Positions 1 through 6,302 are shown, numbered from the stretch's first letter. The stretch is DNA of 6,321 nt from an uncultured Bacteroidales bacterium (GCA_937896105.1 CALBKR010000166.1:1-6321), one strand, 5' to 3'. Made by a program: numbers and translations. Notes: a model not told the origin generated them from the sequence alone.

Positions 1-1728
1 CGATGTCGAAGGTGCTGCAGTGTATGTGCCGTCAGGTTTCTTCCAAAGATAGTCCATTGCAAAGAGGGCGCTGCTCTTGATAATATCGTAGCCTGTCTCC
101 TTTAGGAACTTTCTGTCGCGAGTGTAGTCGTAGTAGTCCCACACGTGTGTGGCAAGCCAAGGACCTGCCATCGGGTTGAAATTCCACGACATATCCTGGC
201 TTATGAGCGGAGCTGTGAAGCCGAATATGTTACCCGATATGCTGGCAGTCCATCCACGTGCGCCGAAATATGATTTTGCAGTCACCTCACCAGGCTTTTG
301 CAATGTGCGTATGAAATCAATCAGCGGCAGTGTGCACTCATGCAGGTTGGTAGCGCACGAAGGCCAGTAGTTCATCTGCAGGTTGATGTTGTTGTGGTAG
401 TCGACACGCCAGGGGCCATCGACATTGTTGTGCCAGATGCCTTGCAGGTTCGCCGGCATATTGCCCGGGCGTGAGCTTGCGATGAGCAAGTAGCGGCCGA
501 ACTGGAAATAGAGCTCTTCGAGCCCGTAGTCGGGTTTCCCGGTGCGGTAGCTCTTTATGCGCTGAGGTGTCGGGAGGTTCTTTACACCCGGAAGCTCCAA
601 TGTCGTTGGGGCATTGGGGTTGAGGCTTAGCTGCACACGATTGAAAAGCTCAGAGTAGTCGGCATAATGCTCCCTGAACAGTTCATCGTATCCCTTTGTG
701 ACAGCGTTCTTCATCCATCGTGCAGTCGTTTCATCGGGGTTTACACCGACATACGTCTTCGGGTCGCTGAAATCGGGGTCGAAATTGATTTTATAATCGG
801 TGTCGGCTGTGACATAGAAACAGACCTCATCGGCACCCTCGATATGAATCTTGCCGTGTTGAAGAGAATATTCGCCGCCTTTTGCAACGGCCTTGATGTG
901 CACGGTATATTGCATACCGTTATTGTCGAGCTTTGCTTTCCATATAAATCCATCGTAACTGTCGTGTTGCAATGTGCCTTCCGATACCGGGTTGGGGGCA
1001 TAGCTGAATGTGAGGTTCTGCATTCCCGGCCGGCTTGCGCTGAATTTCATTACCAGCACGTTGTCGGGGTACGAGACAAAATATCGGCGTTCAAAATCTA
1101 TGCCGTCCTTGGTATATTGTACCATTGCGAGTGCCGAGTCGAGCGACAGGCTGCGCTTGTAATCGCCAAGTCCCACCATACTGTGCCCTGTCTCGATGTA
1201 AATCTCGCCCATTGTGGTGAAATTGCCGAAACGGAAAGGTTTCTCGCCATAATATTCATAGGAGGCGGTGCTGTTGAAATTCTCTCTTGTGAGTTTGGCG
1301 GCCTTTTCATCGTCTCCGTCGATGAATGCCTGGCGGATGTCATCGAGCAGATGTGCCGACTGCTTGTTCACGTTCCAATAGTATTCGGCACCCTTCTCGG
1401 TGTTTGGGCCACCGCGCCACAGGGTCTTCTCGTTGAGGGTGATGCGTTCAGCCTCGAGCGACCCCATAATGTTTGCGCCAATGCTGCCGTTGCCTATCGG
1501 CAATGACTGCGACTCCCACTCTTGGTCGGGGTTGTATGCTCCTTCCCCTGCCCATTCGGGCTTGTCGCGTCCAACCCACAGGTCGGGGCGTCCGCCATAC
1601 CATACGCAGCGTCCTTTGAGGGTTGTCGGCTGGTCGAACCATACTTTCAGTTCGTTGCTGTTGCTCTCTTGTGCACAAATGCCTGTTGCGCAAAGCAGAC
1701 AGGCCAGGAATGTGATGCCTTTTTTCAT
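1..1728 (-). CDS. GH95 family alpha-L-fucosidase (partial, C-terminus outside window)
   Basis: Inverting exo-alpha-L-fucosidase of family GH95, which typically removes Fuc-alpha-1,2-Gal termini from mucin-type glycans, milk oligosaccharides or xyloglucan. The first 576 residues are present. Residues 1-19 form a signal peptide (MKKGITFLACLLCATGICA, then Q) with no good lipobox, so a periplasmic or exported enzyme is likely. The GH95 N-terminal beta-domain shows LPIGNGSIG (76-84) and LNEKTLWRGGPN (98-109). The (alpha/alpha)6 catalytic domain begins near residue 400 with NLQGIWHNN (427-435) and then NNINLQMNYWP (446-456). N447 and N449 match the N421/N423 pair of Bifidobacterium AfcA, the latter being the catalytic base. 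The frame stays open to base 1 and ends in ...APSTS, probably just before the family's PEN segment, which I expect carries the general-acid Glu; the Asp that activates the base also lies outside. The start ATG is 2 nt after the stop of the 83-aa gene, suggesting translational coupling. Family assignment is firm; the exact substrate is not. Confidence 0.95.
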   Translation of the reverse strand, partial: MKKGITFLACLLCATGICAQESNSNELKVWFDQPTTLKGRCVWYGGRPDLWVGRDKPEWAGEGAYNPDQEWESQSLPIGNGSIGANIMGSLEAERITLNEKTLWRGGPNTEKGAEYYWNVNKQSAHLLDDIRQAFIDGDDEKAAKLTRENFNSTASYEYYGEKPFRFGNFTTMGEIYIETGHSMVGLGDYKRSLSLDSALAMVQYTKDGIDFERRYFVSYPDNVLVMKFSASRPGMQNLTFSYAPNPVSEGTLQHDSYDGFIWKAKLDNNGMQYTVHIKAVAKGGEYSLQHGKIHIEGADEVCFYVTADTDYKINFDPDFSDPKTYVGVNPDETTARWMKNAVTKGYDELFREHYADYSELFNRVQLSLNPNAPTTLELPGVKNLPTPQRIKSYRTGKPDYGLEELYFQFGRYLLIASSRPGNMPANLQGIWHNNVDGPWRVDYHNNINLQMNYWPSCATNLHECTLPLIDFIRTLQKPGEVTAKSYFGARGWTASISGNIFGFTAPLISQDMSWNFNPMAGPWLATHVWDYYDYTRDRKFLKETGYDIIKSSALFAMDYLWKKPDGTYTAAPSTS

Positions 1729-1730
1729 AG

Positions 1731-1982
1731 TTATCTCTCGTTTTTTCTGTTTTCGAGTCCGTTAATATGCTGTACGAGCCTTGCCACATATTGGCGGTAG
1801 CTCAAGTTGTAGTCGCGTTCAAAACCTGCCTTTTCGGCTATCTGCCTTATTATGCCTTGCGGGTCTTCGACACGCTTCAGCGCTCCGCTTCCATCGGTCG
1901 CTATGCGGTAAATCTCAATCTCCTTGCTGTCGATTTCAATGAAATATCCGCCAACTGTCGCAGTTCTCTTTACCGTTGCCAT
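1731..1982 (-). CDS. Small conserved-looking protein of unknown function, 83 aa
   Basis: I do not recognise this protein. It starts MATVKRTATVGGYFIEIDSK and has no signal peptide or membrane segment, so it is probably cytosolic. The first 30 or so residues alternate hydrophobic and polar as beta-strands do (GYFIEID, EIEIYRIA). The rest looks helical and charged (IIRQIAEKAGF, YRQYVARLVQHINGLENRKNER), with a basic C-terminus. The ATG lies 4 nt after the transporter stop and the TAA ends 2 nt before the fucosidase ATG. That tight packing is the main evidence that it is a real gene. No clear Shine-Dalgarno sequence precedes it, which is common in Bacteroidetes. It could be a small regulatory or accessory protein of the operon, but nothing in the sequence shows which. 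Confidence 0.8.
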   Translation of the reverse strand: MATVKRTATVGGYFIEIDSKEIEIYRIATDGSGALKRVEDPQGIIRQIAEKAGFERDYNLSYRQYVARLVQHINGLENRKNER

Positions 1983-1986
1983 TGTG

Positions 1987-3648
1987 TCATATCAGGAACA
2001 TAACCAACAATTGTATTATAATCACCCTCAGGAACATACACACTGGGTACACTGTCGCGTATGCCACAGAAGGCTTGTCGCCCTCTATCGTTTCGTTCAC
2101 ATAGCTCAACGCCATAGGATTTGCCATAGACCCGCAAAGCAGCCCCGATATGGAGCCGAAATCGAGCTTCATCACTCTCAGGGCAAAGATGCCAATGAGC
2201 ACTACCGGTACAAATGTGATGAGCAAGCCCAGTACAAGCCACATCGCGCCCTCGGGGCGTACGATAGTCTCAAAGAAATGTGCTCCGGCATCGAGTCCCA
2301 GGCAGGCGAGGTAGAGGTTGAGGCCGATAGCGCGTAGCATCATATTCGCGCTTTGGGTGGTGTATGTTATCATATGCAGGCGTGGCCCGAATGTTCCTAT
2401 CAGTATGCCTACAATGATAGGCCCTCCGGCGAGTCCCAACTTTACAGGAACCGAGATGCCGGGTATCGACAGCGGTATACTACCCACCATCAGGCCGAGT
2501 ATCATTCCAATGAATACCGATACCAGGTTCGGCTCGTTGAGACTCTTGACAGCATTGCCCAATATCTTCTCGACGCGCTTTATATCGGCAGCCTCGCCCA
2601 CAACGGTTATGCGGTCGCCGAGCTGTAGCACAAGGTCGGGCGTTGCCAGTAGTTGAACCCCTGAGCGGTAGACCCTGCTTATATTTATGCCGTAGTTGTT
2701 GCGCAGGCGCAGCGACGATAGTTTCTTCCCGTTTATTTCAGTGCGTGTGACGATAATGCGCTGCGATATAAGTTCGCTGTCAATCTTGTTCCAGTCGATA
2801 TTCTCGGCATTCCAATCTTTCTGCTCCTGCTTGCCGAATATGTCCCGCAGCGCCCCGGTCTCTTCGGGTTTGGTGATGACAAGCAATATATCGTTCTCTT
2901 GCAGCACTCTCTCTGGCATAGGTATAAGCACGTGCCCGTTGTGCCACATTCTTGATATTACAAAATGGTAATGGCTGTCGTGTGCCACCTCGGAAATTGT
3001 TTTCCCGAAAATGTCGGGGTTAGTGACACAATAGCTGGCGATGAACACATTTTTCTGGTGCTTGCTGTCGGGTTGCGGCAGGTCACTTGGCCTTACAAAG
3101 AGCTTGCGCAGGAAGATTATGGCCAGTATCACGCCTACCACGCCAAGCGGGTATGTGAGTGCACAGCTCAATGCTGCCCCGCTGCCGTCGATGTCAAGCT
3201 GTACAAGTGTCTGCTGTGCAGCGGCAAGTGCCGGGGTATTTGTTGTTGCACCGCACAGGATACCCGACATATCCGATATCGCAACATTAGCGGCATAGCT
3301 CAGTCCAACGGCAAGCAGTGTGCCGGCAAGCAGCACACCAATGGATGGCAACAGCAGCCGCGCACCCTCTGTGCGCATAGAACTGAAGAAGCCCGGCCCC
3401 ACTTGCAGGCCAAGGGCATATACAAACAGTACAAGGCCAAATGTCTCGGCATAGAACAACATATTGCTGTCGACGGTAAGACCGAAATGCCCGGCAAGAA
3501 TACCGGTGAAGAATACGAATGTGATGCCGAGTGAAATGCCATATATGCGTATGCGCCCGAGCATAAGCCCTACAGCCGAGATGAGTGAAAGCACTACAAT
3601 TGCTTGCAGTGCCGAGTGCTCAATGAAAAGACTGTTCAGGTAATCCAT
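1987..3648 (-). CDS. AspT/YidE-family membrane transporter with two RCK_C (TrkA_C) domains
   Basis: Inner-membrane antiporter-type protein of the aspartate:alanine exchanger (AAEx) family. Its 553-aa length is typical for YidE-like members. The architecture is two membrane halves around a cytosolic insert. Half 1 (about 10-182) carries LGLQVGPGFFSS (79-90) and GILCGATTNTPAL (129-141). RCK_C/TrkA_C-like domains follow at about 200-272 (ending in an ENDILLVITKPEE strand) and 288-365 (LGDRITVVGEAADIKRVEKI). Half 2 (about 375-553) repeats the signatures as LGLDAGAHFF (450-459) and GLLCGSMANPMAL (502-514). The paired G-x-x-C-G motifs are the expected internal duplication. AspT itself exchanges Asp for Ala; most YidE-type members have no known substrate, so naming one would be a guess. 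RCK_C domains usually bind a small ligand and may gate transport. The gene starts 21 nt after the peptidase stop, behind an AGAGGG ribosome-binding site. The neighbouring DPP11-type peptidase hints at an acidic amino acid or related solute. Confidence 0.93.
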   Translation of the reverse strand: MDYLNSLFIEHSALQAIVVLSLISAVGLMLGRIRIYGISLGITFVFFTGILAGHFGLTVDSNMLFYAETFGLVLFVYALGLQVGPGFFSSMRTEGARLLLPSIGVLLAGTLLAVGLSYAANVAISDMSGILCGATTNTPALAAAQQTLVQLDIDGSGAALSCALTYPLGVVGVILAIIFLRKLFVRPSDLPQPDSKHQKNVFIASYCVTNPDIFGKTISEVAHDSHYHFVISRMWHNGHVLIPMPERVLQENDILLVITKPEETGALRDIFGKQEQKDWNAENIDWNKIDSELISQRIIVTRTEINGKKLSSLRLRNNYGINISRVYRSGVQLLATPDLVLQLGDRITVVGEAADIKRVEKILGNAVKSLNEPNLVSVFIGMILGLMVGSIPLSIPGISVPVKLGLAGGPIIVGILIGTFGPRLHMITYTTQSANMMLRAIGLNLYLACLGLDAGAHFFETIVRPEGAMWLVLGLLITFVPVVLIGIFALRVMKLDFGSISGLLCGSMANPMALSYVNETIEGDKPSVAYATVYPVCMFLRVIIIQLLVMFLI

Positions 3649-3655
3649 CGTGTAG

Positions 3656-3661
3656 CCCTCT
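3656..3661 (-). promoter_or_regulatory. Ribosome-binding site of the transporter gene
   Basis: AGAGGG on the minus strand, 7 nt before the transporter ATG and inside the 21-nt gap after the peptidase stop. It supports the chosen start at 3648. It is the only clear Shine-Dalgarno-like sequence among the four genes. Confidence 0.55.
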
Positions 3662-3669
3662 TTGCCCGG

Positions 3670-5724
3670 TTATCTCAAATCCATCTCCTCGAAGAGGTAG
3701 CTTGCGCCACCAATGCGGTCAATGACGAACATCACATAGCGTATGTCGACAGAGATGTTGCGGCAGATATCCGGGTCAAACTCTATGTCACTCATTGTTG
3801 AGCGCCAGGTGCGGTCGAAATTGATTCCTATGAGCTCGCCTTTGCCGTTTATCACCGGTGAGCCGGAGTTGCCGCCCGACGTGTGGTTCGATGCAAGGAA
3901 ACATACAGGTATTGTACTCTTGCCTCCCTTCTCTATGCTCCAACGGCCATAGTCCTTTCTTGCATAGATATCGCGCAGTGTCTGCGGAATGTTGTAGTCA
4001 TATATTTCAGGGTTGTCCTTGGCCATTATGCCATCGAGTGTCGTTAGGTGGGTGTGGTACTCGCCGTCGACATTCTCATATCCTGTCACTGTGCCGTATG
4101 CCACACGCAGGGTAAAGTTTGCATCGGGGTAGAATGCGCGTTCCTTGTCCCATTCACGCAGAGCCTGCATATACTCCCTGTACCATTTCTCTACTGACGG
4201 CACATTGCTCAGGTTGCGGTAGGCGTAGTTGCTGTTCTTGGCAACCTGTGGAGCAAACCACACGGCAAGCTGCACCATCGGGTCAGCAAATATTTCGTCG
4301 TGTGTGAGCGGATATTTCGTTATCAGTTGTGTGCCGTTGTATAACCCGTCGACAAACGGCTCCACACCGCCGTAACTGTCAATGGCTGCAGTCAGTTGCG
4401 CGGGAATCTCTGTTGCCGGTATGCGTGCGACATACTCTCCTATCATCTGCTTGGCAATAGCCTTGTCTATCTCAACCCTGTAGTCGCCAAGGTAGTATTT
4501 TCGGCCCACATTCTGAACATCGGCTGTCAGCTTCACCCCCTTCTCGTGCTGTGAGTTGAGCCAAAGAGCAAAGTTAAGGACATCGATACCTGCAATTGTT
4601 TCGTTGAACAGCTCACGTGCAAAATATCCTGGGATAGCCTTCTCATATGCAGTGTGCATAGAGTCGAGCAGTGTGGCATACTGTGGCTTGTCGGCTGCCC
4701 ACGTTGCAAACTCCTGTTCGTATGTAGCTTTCTTGGCAACAGTCCCCAGACGCTCGAGCCCCAGGCTCTCGCCCTGCCATTTCTTCCAGGCATTGGCGAT
4801 ATTCGCGTGCTTGGCTGCATATGCAATGCGTGTGGCAACATCCTTGCTCTGTGCCTCGCTGATGATGTCGAGCCGTGTAGTGCGCAACGCAATCTTCATC
4901 GGGTTCGATATGTTGGTGACATACTCCACAGCATCGGCAGTCACATACTCCTGTGTGTTGCCGGGAAAACCATATATCATAGTGAAATCACCCTCTTTTA
5001 CGCCTTTTGTAGATATGGGCAAGTATCTCTTCGGGCGGTATGGCACGTTATCGGCCGAGTAGTCGGCAGGTTCGTTGTTGGCGTCGGCATACACGCGGAA
5101 CATCGAGAAATCGCCTGTGTGCCGTGGCCATATCCAGTTGTCCGTGTCACCGCCAAACTTTCCTATCGACGATGGCGGAGCGCCCACCAAGCGCACATCC
5201 TTGTACACGCGGTAAACAAAGAGGTAATGCTGGTTGCCATAGTACATCGGTTCGATGCTTGCACGGCATCCCTTGCCCTTTGATGCCTGGGCTATAATCT
5301 CCTCCTTGCTTTCGCCGGCGGCAATGCGGTCGGTCACATCCTCCATCCTCTCGAGCAGGCTGATGGTGAGTCCCGGAACGTGCAGTTCCTCGCTGCGCGA
5401 CTTTGCCCAATAACCATCGGTCAGGTAGTCGTGTTCCACCGATGACAGCTTTTGTATCGAGGCATAGCCGCAGTGGTGGTTGGTGAGCAGCAGACCCTCG
5501 GGCGATATGAACTCGCCGGTGCATCCGCCGCCGAACTGCATCACGGCATCCTTGAGCGATGCCTTCTTGTCGGAGTATACATCGTCGGCCTTCAATTTGA
5601 AGCCCATCCTGCGCATATCCTTTATACGCTCCTTGATGAGGCTTGGCAACCACATACCCTCGTCGGCAGTGGCTGTGGAGATGGTAATGCACGCAAGCGC
5701 GCAGAGGAATAATCTTTTTATCAT
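3670..5724 (-). CDS. dpp11: S46 family dipeptidyl peptidase, DPP11 type (Asp/Glu-specific)
   Basis: Exported serine exopeptidase that removes N-terminal dipeptides from oligopeptides in the periplasm; DPP11 enzymes prefer Asp or Glu at P1. Start choice: the ATG at 5724 gives 684 aa with a clean signal peptide (MIKRLFLCALACITISTATA, then DEG). A TTG 12 codons upstream would put a polar extension before it. The chymotrypsin-like triad is visible: H84 in TNHHCGY, D205 in WPRHTGDFSMFR, and S620 in SGGNSGSP. The helical cap domain lies between the Asp and Ser segments. The residue 18 after the catalytic Ser is R638 (INFDRTW). This matches Arg673 of Porphyromonas gingivalis DPP11, which reads acidic P1 side chains; DPP7 has Gly there. 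C68 and C85 flank the His segment and could form a disulfide. The length is slightly below the usual 700-720 aa, mostly from a shorter His-to-Asp interval. It is the first gene of the minus-strand operon, with an AT-rich leader upstream. Confidence 0.94.
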   Translation of the reverse strand: MIKRLFLCALACITISTATADEGMWLPSLIKERIKDMRRMGFKLKADDVYSDKKASLKDAVMQFGGGCTGEFISPEGLLLTNHHCGYASIQKLSSVEHDYLTDGYWAKSRSEELHVPGLTISLLERMEDVTDRIAAGESKEEIIAQASKGKGCRASIEPMYYGNQHYLFVYRVYKDVRLVGAPPSSIGKFGGDTDNWIWPRHTGDFSMFRVYADANNEPADYSADNVPYRPKRYLPISTKGVKEGDFTMIYGFPGNTQEYVTADAVEYVTNISNPMKIALRTTRLDIISEAQSKDVATRIAYAAKHANIANAWKKWQGESLGLERLGTVAKKATYEQEFATWAADKPQYATLLDSMHTAYEKAIPGYFARELFNETIAGIDVLNFALWLNSQHEKGVKLTADVQNVGRKYYLGDYRVEIDKAIAKQMIGEYVARIPATEIPAQLTAAIDSYGGVEPFVDGLYNGTQLITKYPLTHDEIFADPMVQLAVWFAPQVAKNSNYAYRNLSNVPSVEKWYREYMQALREWDKERAFYPDANFTLRVAYGTVTGYENVDGEYHTHLTTLDGIMAKDNPEIYDYNIPQTLRDIYARKDYGRWSIEKGGKSTIPVCFLASNHTSGGNSGSPVINGKGELIGINFDRTWRSTMSDIEFDPDICRNISVDIRYVMFVIDRIGGASYLFEEMDLR

Positions 5725-5744
5725 AGAAAATAAATGATTGGTGG

Positions 5745-5765
5745 AATGTTTAATGTTCAATGTTT
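5745..5765. repeat. Three tandem copies of a 7-bp unit in the peptidase leader
   Basis: AATGTTT, AATGTTC, AATGTTT in direct succession; on the coding strand this reads AAACATT GAACATT AAACATT. The array sits 20 to 40 nt upstream of the peptidase ATG, in the untranslated leader. Such an array could change copy number by slippage and so alter leader length or structure, but no function is shown. Confidence 0.8.
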
Positions 5766-5832
5766 AGTGGATAATCCATTTTGATAACTTCTTCTCAATC
5801 CGCTTAGAAACAGTGCAACGATGTTTATTCAT
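5764..5832 (-). CDS. Possible 22-codon leader ORF upstream of the S46 peptidase
   Basis: ATG-to-TAA ORF encoding MNKHRCTVSKRIEKKLSKWI followed by IH. It is strongly basic (seven Lys/Arg plus two His), and its stop lies 39 nt before the peptidase ATG. An A-rich stretch precedes its ATG but there is no clear Shine-Dalgarno sequence. A 22-codon ORF is easily found by chance in a leader of this size, and no run of a single amino acid suggests attenuation. Listed as a candidate only. Confidence 0.15.
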   Translation of the reverse strand: MNKHRCTVSKRIEKKLSKWIIH

Positions 5833-5883
5833 ATTTCAAAAGCAAATAGCATAATCCAAGCACCTTACACATTGTCTTCACTG

Positions 5884-5924
5884 TCTATTTTTTGCGAAGA
5901 TAATACTTTTAAGACAAAAATAGA
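5884..5924. repeat. 9-bp inverted repeat overlapping the candidate operon promoter
   Basis: TCTATTTTT (5884-5892) and AAAAATAGA (5916-5924) are perfect reverse complements separated by 23 nt. The right arm overlaps the minus-strand -7 candidate. It could be an operator for a dimeric regulator or simply the result of low-complexity AT sequence. Confidence 0.4.
5915..5922 (-). promoter_or_regulatory. Candidate -7 element for the minus-strand operon
   Basis: TATTTTTG on the minus strand matches the Bacteroidetes -7 consensus TAnnTTTG. No TTTG -33 element is visible 19-21 bp upstream, so the match is half a promoter. If used, it would give a leader of roughly 180 nt before the peptidase start. 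I found no better minus-strand match between 5725 and 6019. Confidence 0.35.
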
Positions 5925-5969
5925 GCGGCTAAAGAATATTTTCGTGGTTTTGATATGTTCACATCTTTA

Positions 5970-6018
5970 GTTAAAAAATAATAATAGCCGTTGTATGGCT
6001 TAAAATTTCTTTTTTAAC
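5970..6018. repeat. Nested inverted repeat beside the plus-strand promoter
   Basis: GTTAAAAAA (5970-5978) and TTTTTTAAC (6010-6018) form a perfect 9-bp inverted repeat. Within its 31-nt interior lies a second short one, AGCC (5986-5989) with GGCT (5997-6000). The right arm ends one base before the -33 TTTG of the plus-strand promoter. It could be an operator, an A-tract upstream element or a weak minus-strand terminator (4-bp GC stem, then ATTATTATTTTTT). Confidence 0.45.
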
Positions 6019-6019
6019 G

Positions 6020-6052
6020 TTTGCAAAAAAGGAATCAATTTAACTATTTTTG
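6020..6052 (+). promoter_or_regulatory. Bacteroidetes-type promoter driving the small RNA
   Basis: TTTG (6020-6023), a 21-bp spacer, then TATTTTTG (6045-6052). This matches the primary sigma factor consensus of Bacteroidetes (TTTG, 19-21 bp, TAnnTTTG) in both boxes and in spacing. T- and A-rich tracts lie immediately upstream. The expected transcription start is about 6058-6061 on the plus strand, pointing away from the peptidase operon. Confidence 0.75.
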
Positions 6053-6058
6053 CGCAGT

Positions 6059-6261
6059 AAAGAAATAGAAATGCAAAGCAATAATACCATATACTGCAAC
6101 AGTCCGGGCAGGGCAACAGGCTTGTTACCTCGCTTGCGTTGTAATGTGTTAATTTGTAACGTTTTGCAAATACCTCCCCCCTTAGGTGTAAATATAAAAT
6201 ATAAGATACAATGCGCTATCGTGCAGCACTCCAACGTGCCGTGCGGTAGCGCGTTTTTTTT
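6059..6261 (+). ncRNA. Candidate intergenic small RNA, about 200 nt
   Basis: Bounded by a consensus promoter and a strong intrinsic terminator, with no convincing ORF contained between them. Three hairpins can be drawn by eye. The first (6123-6146) has a TGTTAC/GTAATG stem including wobbles and an inner G-CTTG-C tetraloop. The second (6170-6189) is a 6-bp stem ATACCT/AGGTGT presenting the 8-nt loop CCCCCCTT. The third is the terminator stem. A C-rich loop is a typical single-stranded seed for pairing with purine-rich ribosome-binding regions. I cannot place it in 6S, SRP, tmRNA or RNase P families: the SRP core and tmRNA ends are absent and the long symmetrical 6S stem is not apparent. It could instead be a terminated leader of a gene beyond the right edge. 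The 5' end is an estimate from the promoter. Confidence 0.6.
6210..6261 (+). terminator. Strong rho-independent terminator of the small RNA
   Basis: GCGCTA (6213-6218) pairs with TAGCGC (6247-6252). The stem continues through 6219-6224 with 6241-6246 (including G-T wobbles), a single A/C mismatch, and GCAC (6226-6229) with GTGC (6236-6239). The apical loop is TCCAAC. A run of eight T (6254-6261) follows directly. On the opposite strand the stem is not followed by a T run, so it acts in the plus direction. Confidence 0.87.
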
Positions 6262-6262
6262 A

Positions 6263-6302
6263 GATGACAGAGAACAGATAACAGAGAACAGATAACAGAG
6301 AA
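6263..6302. repeat. 14-bp tandem repeat, nearly three copies
   Basis: ACAGAGAACAGATA occurs exactly twice (6267-6280 and 6281-6294), followed by a partial copy (ACAGAGAA) and preceded by a degenerate piece (GATG). It starts right after the terminator T-run, outside the predicted small RNA. The units carry no inverted symmetry and there are no spacers. Confidence 0.85.

Larger units (their letters stand above)
5725..6019. other. AT-rich intergenic leader region between the operon and the plus-strand promoter
   Basis: No convincing protein gene lies here. The stretch is clearly more AT-rich than the coding DNA. It holds the 5' leader of the minus-strand operon, with a 7-bp tandem repeat, a possible 22-codon ORF, a weak -7 element and a 9-bp inverted repeat. 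A second inverted repeat ends next to the -33 box of the plus-strand promoter. I see no riboswitch core or tRNA. Confidence 0.7.

Noticed and set aside
667..1506. 279-codon open frame on the plus strand
   Set aside because: It lies wholly antisense to the GH95 gene, whose conserved motifs read on the other strand. The long frame is a by-product of GC-rich third positions there; the translation shows no recognisable domain.
1671..1728. Lipoprotein signal on the fucosidase
   Set aside because: The Cys residues at 10, 13 and 18 lack a proper lipobox in the right position; a signal peptidase I site after A19 fits better.
2965..3534. 189-codon plus-strand open frame rich in Cys
   Set aside because: Antisense to the AspT/YidE transporter, whose motifs and length are intact; composition is atypical of real proteins.
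5725..5760. Upstream TTG start extending the S46 peptidase by 12 residues
   Set aside because: It would bury the signal peptide behind a polar stretch and run through the heptamer repeat. The ATG at 5724 gives a normal signal peptide.
6059..6261. 6S RNA, SRP RNA or tmRNA
   Set aside because: I see no SRP GGAAG/AGCAGC core, no tmRNA acceptor end, and no long closing stem with a central bubble. A divergent 6S RNA cannot be fully excluded by eye.
6050..6295. 81-codon plus-strand open frame over the small RNA
   Set aside because: It starts with TTG within the -7 box, before the expected transcript start, and runs through the terminator hairpin and T-run into the tandem repeat. The opposite strand is also open (6040-6234), so openness is not informative here.
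6263..6302. CRISPR-like direct repeats
   Set aside because: The units are 14 bp, contiguous and without spacers, so this is a simple tandem repeat.
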